14,679 nucleotides of DNA from an uncultured Methylobacter sp. GTDB lineage: Bacteria > Pseudomonadota > Gammaproteobacteria > Methylococcales > Methylomonadaceae. This document shows, in pieces, positions 8,655 to 14,679 of the stretch (position 1 is the first letter of the stretch; the number at the start of each line of letters is the position of its first letter). Below the pieces are notes generated by a model that was not told the origin of the DNA, did not search any database, and saw only the letters and a list, made by a program, of their open reading frames with translations. Made by a program: the position numbers and the translations under genes. The stretch spans positions 1 through 14,679 of the forward strand of contig CAIKYI010000787.1 in NCBI GenBank assembly GCA_903831545.1, read 5' to 3'.

Positions 8655-8685
8655 TGTGATTTGCAAAAGTAATTAGATATTTGAC

Positions 8686-9351
8686 TCAAGGGACAGTAAC
8701 GGTATCACCGGCTTCCAAAATTATATTTTGTTCCAGATGCTCACCGTCTACTACATCCGTGTAATCAAACTCAAATACTTTAATATCTTTGCCAACATGA
8801 CGCAGTACCTTAATAGAGCTTTCATCGGCAAAAACTGTTAATCCACCCGCCAAACTGAGTGCCTGCATAACATCAACACGTCTGTTAGTAGGAAACTGAC
8901 CGGGCTTATTGACCTTTCCAACCACGAAAATACTGTTGCCATTGATTTGCAACAGCTTAATATTAACTACCGGATCAGCTATGTAAGCGCCCATTTTTCC
9001 GGCTATTGTTTCCTGGAGTGTAGCTATCGGTTTACCGGCTGCCATAATAGTGCCTGCAAAAGGAAAAGTTATGTTACCGTCAGGAGCCACCAATATTTGC
9101 TGCTGTTGCAGACCTTCTTCTTTCCAAACAGTAATTTCAAGTAAATCACCAGGAGAAAGCAGGTATTTGCTAAGATCAGCATGTTGATCAGAAACTGGGG
9201 TTACACTATGTGAAGCGGCCGACGGAGGTTCAATCGCTTTGGAATCAGCTGACTTGGCGTCAACCGGCTTGGGTGCCGTTGGTTGTGATTCTGCAAACGC
9301 AACAGTAGCCAATACCAAAAATAGTGAAATAGATGTAATTAGGTGTTTCAA
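8686..9351 (-). CDS. Wza-like polysaccharide export protein (PES + SLBB)
   Basis: A 221-residue periplasmic/outer-membrane export protein. Signal peptide 1-20 (cleavage after AFA) is followed by a Pro/Ala/Lys-rich linker (21-58), a Poly_export domain with YLLSPGDLLEITVWKEEGL (63-81), LVAPDGNITFPFAG (87-100) and NIKLLQINGNSIFVVG (130-145), and an SLBB domain with KPGQFP (149-154) and LSLAGGLTVFADESSIKVLR (165-184), ending GDTVTVP. There is no lipobox Cys and the protein is shorter than E. coli Wza (about 380), as is usual for exosortase-locus versions. The start is TTG at 9351, supported by AAGGGA 6 nt upstream and the absence of any in-frame ATG. It is first in the four-gene operon, about 28 nt after a predicted transcription start. 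Confidence 0.92.
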   Translation of the reverse strand: MKHLITSISLFLVLATVAFAESQPTAPKPVDAKSADSKAIEPPSAASHSVTPVSDQHADLSKYLLSPGDLLEITVWKEEGLQQQQILVAPDGNITFPFAGTIMAAGKPIATLQETIAGKMGAYIADPVVNIKLLQINGNSIFVVGKVNKPGQFPTNRRVDVMQALSLAGGLTVFADESSIKVLRHVGKDIKVFEFDYTDVVDGEHLEQNIILEAGDTVTVP

Positions 9352-9385
9352 AATAATTCCCTTTTATTAAGGATTTTGTACAAGC

Positions 9386-9414
9386 CCTATACTTGGGCGT
9401 CCAAACAGTGTCAA
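9386..9414 (-). promoter_or_regulatory. Sigma70-type promoter of the export operon
   Basis: On the minus strand: TTGACA (9414-9409), a spacer of exactly 17 bp, then TATAGG (9391-9386). The start point would be near 9379, leaving a leader of about 28 nt that carries AAGGGA before the TTG start. A near-palindrome, TTGGGCGTCCAA at 9393-9404, sits inside the spacer and would suit a repressor or MerR-type regulator. Confidence 0.6.
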
Positions 9415-9470
9415 ATACAACTATAGACTAGAATTGTAACAGAAATAAGTCAAGCCAACGGCCAAGTATA
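9388..9470. repeat. 9-bp inverted repeat around the export promoter
   Basis: TATACTTGG at 9388-9396 and CCAAGTATA at 9462-9470 are exact inverse copies 65 bp apart. One copy overlaps the -10 and spacer of the export promoter and the other lies about 50 bp upstream of its -35. They could be paired sites for one regulator. Confidence 0.4.
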
Positions 9471-9486
9471 AAAACTAATTATATTT

Positions 9487-10026
9487 ATCGAATGTTCTAT
9501 AAAGCTTTAATGTACCGAATATTAAACCATTTTTGTATTTTTATGGAAAAACCTTGGCAGCAGTTTTTTTAATTATTGCATTTACTTGATGACTCCTCAT
9601 AGCAAAGTATGGCTTTAATCTTATCTAAACACAAACATCTACAGCTTCGCCGCTTTGGTTTATTATTTGTTTTATAAAGCTTTTCGGCTTTTAACAGAAA
9701 AACGGTAACAACCAACAAAGAATTTTTGTAGCTTGTTAATGAAATTTTGGATACATTTAGCTGACTTAAAGGAGCTCTGTTTCAGAACAGGATGTCAAAA
9801 AGGGAAAAATCTCTCAGAAATGTCTTTTTTTTCATCTCATTTTCTATGCTCAAGCCATCCTCTAAGCTGGTGTCATCAAGTTTTAACAATGTTTAACGAT
9901 AATTGTATGTTGCTTTAAGGTCTATCTGTCATTGTGTTAGCATATAGATATGATATATGTATCAAGCTAATGATACACATGAACAAAATAAAAATTTAAG
10001 CTAAAATTCAGGATCGAATGTTCTAT
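9487..10026 (+). repeat. 14-bp direct repeat flanking the control region
   Basis: ATCGAATGTTCTAT is present exactly at 9487-9500 and at 10013-10026, 526 bp apart (start to start) and in the same orientation. The copies lie about 136 bp and 113 bp from the two divergent start codons. A chance exact 14-mer in a region this size is unlikely, though base bias raises the odds. Confidence 0.5.
9958..9977. promoter_or_regulatory. Inverted repeat, candidate operator
   Basis: TGTATC (9958-9963), 8 bp, GATACA (9972-9977), extendable outward with one mismatch to nine positions. A second short dyad, CATATA with TATATG at 9941-9959, abuts it. The size is typical of a dimeric regulator site upstream of the exosortase gene. 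No regulator gene is present in the window. Confidence 0.35.
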
Positions 10027-10138
10027 TGTTGACACTGATGATAACAGACAGCTCGGAAGCGCTTAACTTAAATCAACTATAAATCTTCATCTCACCCTGA
10101 AAAGTTATTTCTGCTTTACTAATCAATATTAATAAAAA

Positions 10139-11755
10139 ATGACCTCTCTTTCTCAAGACACCTCACTAAGCCACTTAAAAAAACCAGGCACAGTCTTATC
10201 ACTGTGGATTTTTACACTGTTATTGCTCGGCTTTACGTTTAAAAACAGTCTCTATGAAATGATCACTACCTGGATTGATGTGGAGGAATACGGCCACGGT
10301 TTTTTTATTCCCGTCATCAGCGTTTATTTTTTATGGATGCGGAGGGGAGAGCTAAAGTTTGTTGAGCAACTTAAAGACTCGTTGCCAGGCTTGCTCGTTG
10401 TCATCATGGGTTTGTTGTTGTTTGTTTTGGGAGATCTGGCAACCTTAAAAATCATTGAACAATATGCGTTCATTATTACCGTAACAGGGATATTTTTGAT
10501 TGCCTTTGGTTTGCCGGGTTTGCATGTAGGCGCGGTACCTTTGTTATTTTTGATTTTTATGGTGCCGTTTCCGCCCTTTATCATGAATAACTTATCTTCA
10601 AAACTACAGCTTGTTTCATCCTGGCTGGGAGTTGAATTTATTCGTGCCTGCGACATCATGGTTTATCTTGAAGGTAACGTAATTGACCTTGGCAGCTATA
10701 AACTTCAGGTTGTTGATGCGTGCAGTGGTCTTCGATATTTATTTCCTTTAGCCAGCCTTTCCTTTCTTTGCGCCTATTTGTTTAAAGGCCCTGTTTGGCA
10801 AAAAATCTTGATTTTCCTGTCTTCAGCTCCGCTGACCATCTTTATGAACAGTTTCCGAATTGGTGTGATTGGCATCATGGTAGATAACTGGGGTACCAAG
10901 ATGGCCGAAGGTTTTTTACATGACTTTGAAGGCTGGATTGTGTTTTTGTTTTGTATGGCACTGTTATTTTTAGAAATGTGGCTTTTTTCAAGACTAAGCG
11001 GACGAAAAGTTGCCTTTAACGAGCTGGTTTTAATTCCCAGCGAATGGTCGGATAAAGGAACACAACCAAAATCTGAAGTTGTTTATAATAAGTCAATATT
11101 TTTGTTGATATCTATCCTCTTCTGCGCCGCCATTACAAGCAATTATATACAAGGACGAGAAGACATTATTCCAACGCGTAAAGCCTTCCTTACCTTCCCT
11201 TTACATCTTGGAAAATGGCAGGGACGCAATGATTATCTTACCCAGAACTATCTGGATGGCCTGAAATTAACTGATTACACCATTATCAATTACGTGTCTC
11301 CGGAGTCCTCGGCTAATGTCAATTTTTACAGCGCCTATTACCAGTCTCAGCGTAAAGGTGTTTCGGTACATTCTCCAAAAGGCTGTATTCCTGGGGATGG
11401 TTGGCAAATCACCCAATTTGGACAAATCACTATTCCTGATATTAAACTTGAAGGCAATGCAATTGAGGCCAATCGCGCCATCATTCAAAAAGGTTCCAGC
11501 AGACAGTTGGTCTACTACTGGTTTCAACAACGTGGTCGCTCCATAACCAATGAATATCTGGTTAAATGGTATTTATTTTACGATGCAATTGCGATGAACC
11601 GTACTGATGGCTCCTTAATCAGACTGGTTACCAACGTTGGCGAAAGCGAGGATATCAATGTTGCGGATCAACGATTGCAAAACTTTATGAAGGATGTCGT
11701 TACTGAACTTCCGGCTTATATTCCAGGTAAAGTTCTTGCCCAACAAAGCCATTAA
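10139..11755 (+). CDS. Exosortase with C-terminal EpsI domain
   Basis: A 538-residue multi-spanning inner-membrane protein. The N-terminal exosortase part (about 20-285) has some eight TM helices and the catalytic triad of the exosortase/archaeosortase family: Cys195 in VVDACSGLRY, Arg240 in MNSFRIG and His261 in FLHDFEGW. It would cut C-terminally tagged (PEP-CTERM-like) proteins and pass them to the envelope or extracellular matrix. After a further TM (about 318-334), the EpsI domain (about 340-530) shows HSPKGCIPGDGW (411-422), VYYWFQQRG (458-466) and WYLFYDAIAMNRTDG (477-491). The fused form occurs in the XrtA, XrtB and XrtD subgroups; in methanotrophs a VPLPA-tag (XrtD-like) type is plausible, but I cannot decide the subgroup. 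No tagged substrate is encoded here. The ATG at 10139 lacks a Shine-Dalgarno. Confidence 0.93.
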   Translation: MTSLSQDTSLSHLKKPGTVLSLWIFTLLLLGFTFKNSLYEMITTWIDVEEYGHGFFIPVISVYFLWMRRGELKFVEQLKDSLPGLLVVIMGLLLFVLGDLATLKIIEQYAFIITVTGIFLIAFGLPGLHVGAVPLLFLIFMVPFPPFIMNNLSSKLQLVSSWLGVEFIRACDIMVYLEGNVIDLGSYKLQVVDACSGLRYLFPLASLSFLCAYLFKGPVWQKILIFLSSAPLTIFMNSFRIGVIGIMVDNWGTKMAEGFLHDFEGWIVFLFCMALLFLEMWLFSRLSGRKVAFNELVLIPSEWSDKGTQPKSEVVYNKSIFLLISILFCAAITSNYIQGREDIIPTRKAFLTFPLHLGKWQGRNDYLTQNYLDGLKLTDYTIINYVSPESSANVNFYSAYYQSQRKGVSVHSPKGCIPGDGWQITQFGQITIPDIKLEGNAIEANRAIIQKGSSRQLVYYWFQQRGRSITNEYLVKWYLFYDAIAMNRTDGSLIRLVTNVGESEDINVADQRLQNFMKDVVTELPAYIPGKVLAQQSH

Positions 11756-11773
11756 CTTACTATAAAACCAAAT

Positions 11774-11805
11774 CATGGAAAAGCGACTAAAGTTGCTTTT
11801 CCATG
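11774..11805. terminator. Long perfect hairpin after exosortase gene
   Basis: CATGGAAAAGCGACT (11774-11788) pairs with AGTTGCTTTTCCATG (11791-11805): 15 positions with a single G-U pair and a 2-nt loop. It begins 19 bp after the exosortase stop. No T-tract follows, so it may stabilise or partly attenuate the transcript entering gmd rather than end it. Confidence 0.5.
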
Positions 11806-11816
11806 CAATAAAACTG

Positions 11817-11840
11817 GTTCCCAAACTTTAGTTTGAGAAC
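11817..11840. promoter_or_regulatory. Second hairpin ahead of gmd, apex complementary to the first
   Basis: GTTCCCAAACT (11817-11827) and AGTTTGAGAAC (11830-11840) pair with one mismatch around a TT loop, 29 bp before the gmd start. Its apex AACTTTAGT (11824-11832) is the exact reverse complement of ACTAAAGTT (11786-11794) in the first hairpin, allowing loop-loop or alternative pairing. Confidence 0.45.
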
Positions 11841-11869
11841 AATTATGCCCAACCCGACAAGGAGTGATT

Positions 11870-12991
11870 GTGAGTAAAAAAGTTGCATTAATTACCGGTA
11901 TAACAGGACAGGACGGTTCGTATCTGGCCGAGTTTTTATTGGAAAAAGGCTATGAAGTCCATGGCATCAAAAGACGGTCATCGCTGTTTAACACCCAACG
12001 CGTCGATCATATTTACCAGGATCCACATATTATAGATCCCAAGTTTTATCTGCATTACGGCGATTTAACAGACAGTTCAAATTTGACACGCATACTCAGT
12101 GAAACCAAGCCGGATGAAGTCTACAACCTGGGCGCCATGAGTCATGTTGCGGTTTCGTTTGAATCACCGGAATATACCGCCGATGTTGATGGCATAGGTA
12201 CTTTGCGCTTACTTGAAGCCATGCGTTTTCTGGGTATGGAAAAGACTTCAAGATTCTATCAGGCCTCTACATCCGAGCTTTACGGTTTGGTTCAGGAAAC
12301 GCCACAAAAAGAAACCACGCCCTTCTATCCACGCTCACCTTACGCTGTCGCAAAGCTTTATGCTTACTGGATTACGGTCAATTACCGTGAAGCTTACGGG
12401 ATGTATGCCTGTAACGGCATTCTGTTCAATCACGAATCACCTCGTCGCGGCGAAACTTTTGTAACCCGCAAAATTACTCGCGGTTTGTGCAATATCGCCT
12501 TGGGCCTGGAACAATGTCTGTTTATGGGTAATATGGATTCGTTGAGAGACTGGGGCCATGCCAAAGACTATGTGCGCATGCAATGGATGATGATGCAACA
12601 GGAGCATCCTGAAGATTTTGTTATCGCCACCGGCGTTCAATATTCCGTCCGTCAGTTTATTGAAATGTCTGCCGAACAACTGGGCATTGAAATTCGCTGG
12701 GAAGGTGAAGGAGTAGCTGAAAAAGGCTATGTTGCTTCCATCGAAGGCGACAAAGCCCCCGGTTTGTCACTTGGACAAACTATCGTCGCTATAGATTCGC
12801 GGTATTTCAGACCGGCTGAAGTTGAAACCCTGTTGGGCGACCCGACCAAAGCCAAAGAGAAACTGGGCTGGGTGCCGCAGATTACCGTGCAGGAAATGAT
12901 CAGTGAAATGGTCGCTTTTGACCTTGATGAAGCCAGAAAGCATGCGCTGTTAAAAGATCAAGGTTATAACGTCGCGGTTAGCAGGGAATAA
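11870..12991 (+). CDS. gmd: GDP-mannose 4,6-dehydratase
   Basis: Converts GDP-D-mannose to GDP-4-keto-6-deoxy-D-mannose in the cytoplasm using bound NADP. It is an extended short-chain dehydrogenase of 373 residues, the normal length. The dinucleotide loop GITGQDG (10-16) and the catalytic set Thr134/Glu136 (STSELYG) with Tyr158 and Lys162 (SPYAVAK) are present, as are [15 protein letters not shown] (187-201) and the C-terminal substrate segment [18 protein letters not shown]. All align with E. coli Gmd at an offset of two. GTG at 11870 is the best start because AAGGAG lies 5 nt before it; the GTG at 11864 overlaps that ribosome-binding site. Downstream, fcl begins 4 bp after the stop. The product also feeds GDP-rhamnose or perosamine routes, but the next gene points to fucose. 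Confidence 0.97.
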   Translation: MSKKVALITGITGQDGSYLAEFLLEKGYEVHGIKRRSSLFNTQRVDHIYQDPHIIDPKFYLHYGDLTDSSNLTRILSETKPDEVYNLGAMSHVAVSFESPEYTADVDGIGTLRLLEAMRFLGMEKTSRFYQASTSELYGLVQETPQKETTPFYPRSPYAVAKLYAYWITVNYREAYGMYACNGILFNHESPRRGETFVTRKITRGLCNIALGLEQCLFMGNMDSLRDWGHAKDYVRMQWMMMQQEHPEDFVIATGVQYSVRQFIEMSAEQLGIEIRWEGEGVAEKGYVASIEGDKAPGLSLGQTIVAIDSRYFRPAEVETLLGDPTKAKEKLGWVPQITVQEMISEMVAFDLDEARKHALLKDQGYNVAVSRE

Positions 12992-12995
12992 AATC

Positions 12996-13970
12996 ATGGC
13001 GGATAAACAAAAAAAGATTTATGTCGCTGGTCACCGTGGCATGGTGGGTTCAGCAATTGTTAACCAGTTAAATGCAGCCGGTTTTCAAAATATCGTGGTA
13101 AGAACTCATGCCGAACTGGATTTAACCAATCAAGCTGCAGTGCGTGAGTTTATGCAACAACAAAAGCCTGATCAAGTCATTCTTGCCGCGGCCAAGGTGG
13201 GAGGCATCCACGCCAACAATGTTTATCCGGCTGAATTTATCTACCAAAATCTGATGGTGGAAGCCAACGTCATTCACCAGTCTTGGGCGATTGGCTGTAC
13301 GTCGTTATTATTTTTAGGTAGTTCCTGTATTTACCCAAAGCTTGCGTCTCAGCCTATGACTGAAAGCGCATTGTTGACTGGCACTCTTGAAGCCACCAAC
13401 GAACCTTATGCAATTGCCAAGATTGCCGGTATCAAACTATGCGAATCCTACAACCGTCAATACGGCACTGATTATCGCTCGGTGATGCCGACCAATCTTT
13501 ATGGACAAAATGATAATTTTCATCTGGAAAACAGTCATGTTATTCCCGCCATGATCAGAAAGTTCCATGACGCCAAAACAACACCATCTGCCACTGTTAC
13601 CTTGTGGGGAACAGGCAGGGCCATGCGGGAATTTTTGCATGTTGACGATATGGCTGCCGCTTGTTTACATGTAATCAACTTGAGCAAAGAAGTTTATCAG
13701 TCCAGTACCGAACCCATGCTCTCGCATCTGAATGTTGGAACCGGCGAAGATGTTACCATACGAGAACTGGCGGAAACCATTCAGAAAGTTGTCGGCTTTA
13801 AGGGGGAAATCGTTTGGGATAGCGACAAACCCGATGGCTCGCCAAGAAAACTGATGGACGCCAGCAAACTTAAGTCACTTAACTGGAAACCACAAATCGG
13901 TCTGGTTGATGGCTTGACCAATACTTATCATTGGTTTCTTGATCATCAAAGTGAATTTAAAGCGCAATAA
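12996..13970 (+). CDS. fcl: GDP-L-fucose synthase
   Basis: Epimerises and reduces GDP-4-keto-6-deoxymannose to GDP-L-fucose with NADPH, the donor for fucosylated polysaccharide. The 324-residue protein has the Rossmann loop GHRGMVGSA (12-20), [12 protein letters not shown] (64-75), GSSCIYP (108-114) and PYAIAK (137-142). Ser109, Tyr138 and Lys142 form the SDR triad, and Cys111 and His181 match the E. coli epimerisation residues at an offset of two, so the enzyme appears intact. AGGGA 8 nt before the ATG, overlapping the end of gmd, serves as ribosome-binding site. It is the last gene before a rho-independent terminator. Its product probably enters the exopolysaccharide handled by the neighbouring export genes; lipopolysaccharide or another glycan is also possible. 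Confidence 0.96.
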   Translation: MADKQKKIYVAGHRGMVGSAIVNQLNAAGFQNIVVRTHAELDLTNQAAVREFMQQQKPDQVILAAAKVGGIHANNVYPAEFIYQNLMVEANVIHQSWAIGCTSLLFLGSSCIYPKLASQPMTESALLTGTLEATNEPYAIAKIAGIKLCESYNRQYGTDYRSVMPTNLYGQNDNFHLENSHVIPAMIRKFHDAKTTPSATVTLWGTGRAMREFLHVDDMAAACLHVINLSKEVYQSSTEPMLSHLNVGTGEDVTIRELAETIQKVVGFKGEIVWDSDKPDGSPRKLMDASKLKSLNWKPQIGLVDGLTNTYHWFLDHQSEFKAQ

Positions 13971-14001
13971 ATCTGTGGATTTTTCATTTTTCAAACATGA
14001 C

Positions 14002-14046
14002 GGGGCTCACCAAAACTTGATGCTCAAATGATGGTGCCCCTTTTTT
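14002..14046 (+). terminator. Rho-independent terminator after fcl
   Basis: GGGGC, a 2-nt bulge and ACC (14002-14011) pair with GGTGCCCC (14033-14040) around a 21-nt loop, followed at once by TTTTTT (14041-14046). The position 32 bp after the fcl stop and the T-tract mark the end of the exosortase-gmd-fcl transcript. Confidence 0.8.
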
Positions 14047-14072
14047 ACGCATCAATTTGGCTAATGTAGACT

Positions 14073-14679
14073 ATGAAACATCCAGAATTTCCCTTGACCG
14101 ATGCTTTAATCTATTTTAACCATGCCGCTGTAGCACCCTGGCCGAAAAGAACCAGTACAGCGGTTATTAAGTTTGCAGAACAAAATACACAATTCGGCTC
14201 GCATTTTTATCTGGACTGGTTGCACAAGGAAGCTGAATTACGAACTCAATTACAGCTGCTTTTAAATGCCCCCTCATCTGACGATATAGCATTGGTAAAA
14301 AACACCTCGGAAGCTTTGTCCTTCGTAGCCTATGGCTTGAAGTGGCAATCTGGCGACAATATTGTGTCCAGTGACCAGGAGTTTCCTTCAAATCGCTTAC
14401 CTTGGGAATCCCTGGCTATAAACGGTGTAGAGTTTCGCCAGGCCGATCTTTATAGTGCTCCAACACCAGAGGACGCTTTATTTGCCTTGGTAGATGACAA
14501 CACCCGTTTATTGACTATCAGCTCCATACAATTTGCCTCTGGCTTGCGAATGGATTTGGTCCGAGTAGGAGAGTTCTGCAAACAGCGAGGCATTTTATTT
14601 TGTATTGATGCAATCCAGAGCCTTGGCGCTGTTCAGTTTGATGTGCAGGCTTATCAAGCAGATTTTGTAATGGCTGATG
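14073..14679 (+). CDS. Class V PLP-dependent aminotransferase, 3' end outside window
   Basis: The first 202 residues of a fold-type I, class V aminotransferase/cysteine desulfurase-like enzyme, translated from ATG 14073 to the right edge without a stop. Seen: YFNHAAVAPWPKRT (14-27), the phosphate-contacting VKNTSEALSFVAYGL (75-89), QEFPSN (102-107) and CIDAIQSLGA (178-187), where the Asp would contact the pyridine nitrogen and the Gln the PLP O3'. The sequence stops at DFVMAD, just before the expected GHK(W) carrying the Schiff-base Lys, so that residue cannot be checked. No clear Shine-Dalgarno precedes the ATG. It follows the fcl terminator, so it is probably a separate unit; a link to the polysaccharide is unproven. 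The substrate (amino acid, isopenicillin-epimerase-like or other) cannot be assigned. Confidence 0.85.
   Translation, partial: MKHPEFPLTDALIYFNHAAVAPWPKRTSTAVIKFAEQNTQFGSHFYLDWLHKEAELRTQLQLLLNAPSSDDIALVKNTSEALSFVAYGLKWQSGDNIVSSDQEFPSNRLPWESLAINGVEFRQADLYSAPTPEDALFALVDDNTRLLTISSIQFASGLRMDLVRVGEFCKQRGILFCIDAIQSLGAVQFDVQAYQADFVMAD

Larger units (their letters stand above)
9352..10138. other. Long AT-rich divergent control region of the EPS locus
   Basis: About 790 bp separate the export operon from the exosortase gene. I find no convincing coding sequence. Features seen: the export promoter at 9386-9414; a 14-bp direct repeat ATCGAATGTTCTAT at 9487-9500 and 10013-10026; TTGACACTG on the minus strand at 9406-9414 and on the plus strand at 10029-10037; and inverted repeats at 9941-9959 and 9958-9977. 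No clear -10 follows the plus-strand TTGACA, so the exosortase promoter is unresolved. The last 200 bp contain no Shine-Dalgarno before the exosortase ATG. Confidence 0.6.

Noticed and set aside
8664..8666. TTG four codons upstream as start of the beta-barrel gene
   Set aside because: The ATG at 8654 yields a standard MKK signal peptide; no ribosome-binding site favours the TTG.
9556..9583. TTGGCAG...ATTGCA resembling a sigma54 promoter
   Set aside because: The GG and GC elements are about 22 bp apart instead of the required 12.
9733..9918. 61-codon open frame on the plus strand in the EPS control region, with a nested 34-codon frame from ATG 9792
   Set aside because: TTG start, no ribosome-binding site at proper distance for either, low-complexity Ser/Phe composition, no domain pattern; fits chance in AT-rich DNA.
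11864..11866. Upstream GTG as gmd start
   Set aside because: It overlaps the last base of the AAGGAG ribosome-binding site; GTG at 11870 has correct spacing and gives the usual [10 protein letters not shown] start.
1..14679. tRNA/rRNA genes, CRISPR arrays, insertion sequences, prophage or toxin-antitoxin genes
   Set aside because: I looked for cloverleaf-like segments, regular spaced repeats, transposase motifs and terminal inverted repeats and saw none.

Overview
The window looks like chromosomal DNA of a gammaproteobacterial (type I) methanotroph or a close methylotrophic relative. The main reason is the left-hand cluster for tetrahydromethanopterin (H4MPT)-linked C1 transfer (mch, an ATP-grasp gene, beta-RFAP synthase). 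In bacteria this cluster is essentially confined to methylotrophs and a few relatives. The exosortase-type exopolysaccharide locus and the moderately AT-rich base composition fit but are not diagnostic. The organism assignment is inference.

Layout. (1) 1-2921, minus strand: a tightly packed operon read right to left, beta-RFAP synthase > ATP-grasp protein > mch, with 1- and 5-bp gaps. mch runs off the left edge. (2) 2922-3322: a divergent intergenic region with a candidate promoter for each side. (3) 3323-4732, plus strand: a single cationic-amino-acid/APC-type permease. (4) 4733-4873: a short convergent gap with an inverted repeat. (5) 4874-9351, minus strand: a four-gene exopolysaccharide export operon read right to left: Wza-like export protein > outer-membrane beta-barrel protein > GumC/Wzz-like chain-length determinant > BY-kinase-like P-loop protein that has lost key nucleotide-binding residues. 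(6) 9352-10138: a long AT-rich divergent control region with repeated motifs and a good promoter for the export operon. (7) 10139-13970, plus strand: exosortase fused to an EpsI domain, then gmd and fcl, which together make GDP-L-fucose, ending in a rho-independent terminator. (8) 14073 to the right edge: the N-terminal half of a class V PLP-dependent aminotransferase.

How it fits together. The left operon supplies a cofactor-dependent step of formaldehyde oxidation (Mch) and makes the cofactor (beta-RFAP synthase, possibly the ATP-grasp protein). The central region resembles the export half of an exosortase/PEP-CTERM exopolysaccharide locus. The exosortase would process C-terminally tagged proteins at the inner membrane, the Wza-like, barrel and GumC-like proteins would form a trans-envelope export route, and gmd/fcl would provide a fucose donor. 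No glycosyltransferase, flippase, polymerase, initiating transferase or sorting-tag substrate protein is visible here, so those must lie elsewhere.

The most notable points are the Lys-less Walker A of the BY-kinase homologue, repeated motifs in the divergent control region, and a pair of adjacent hairpins with mutually complementary apices between the exosortase and gmd. No wholly new system is evident.
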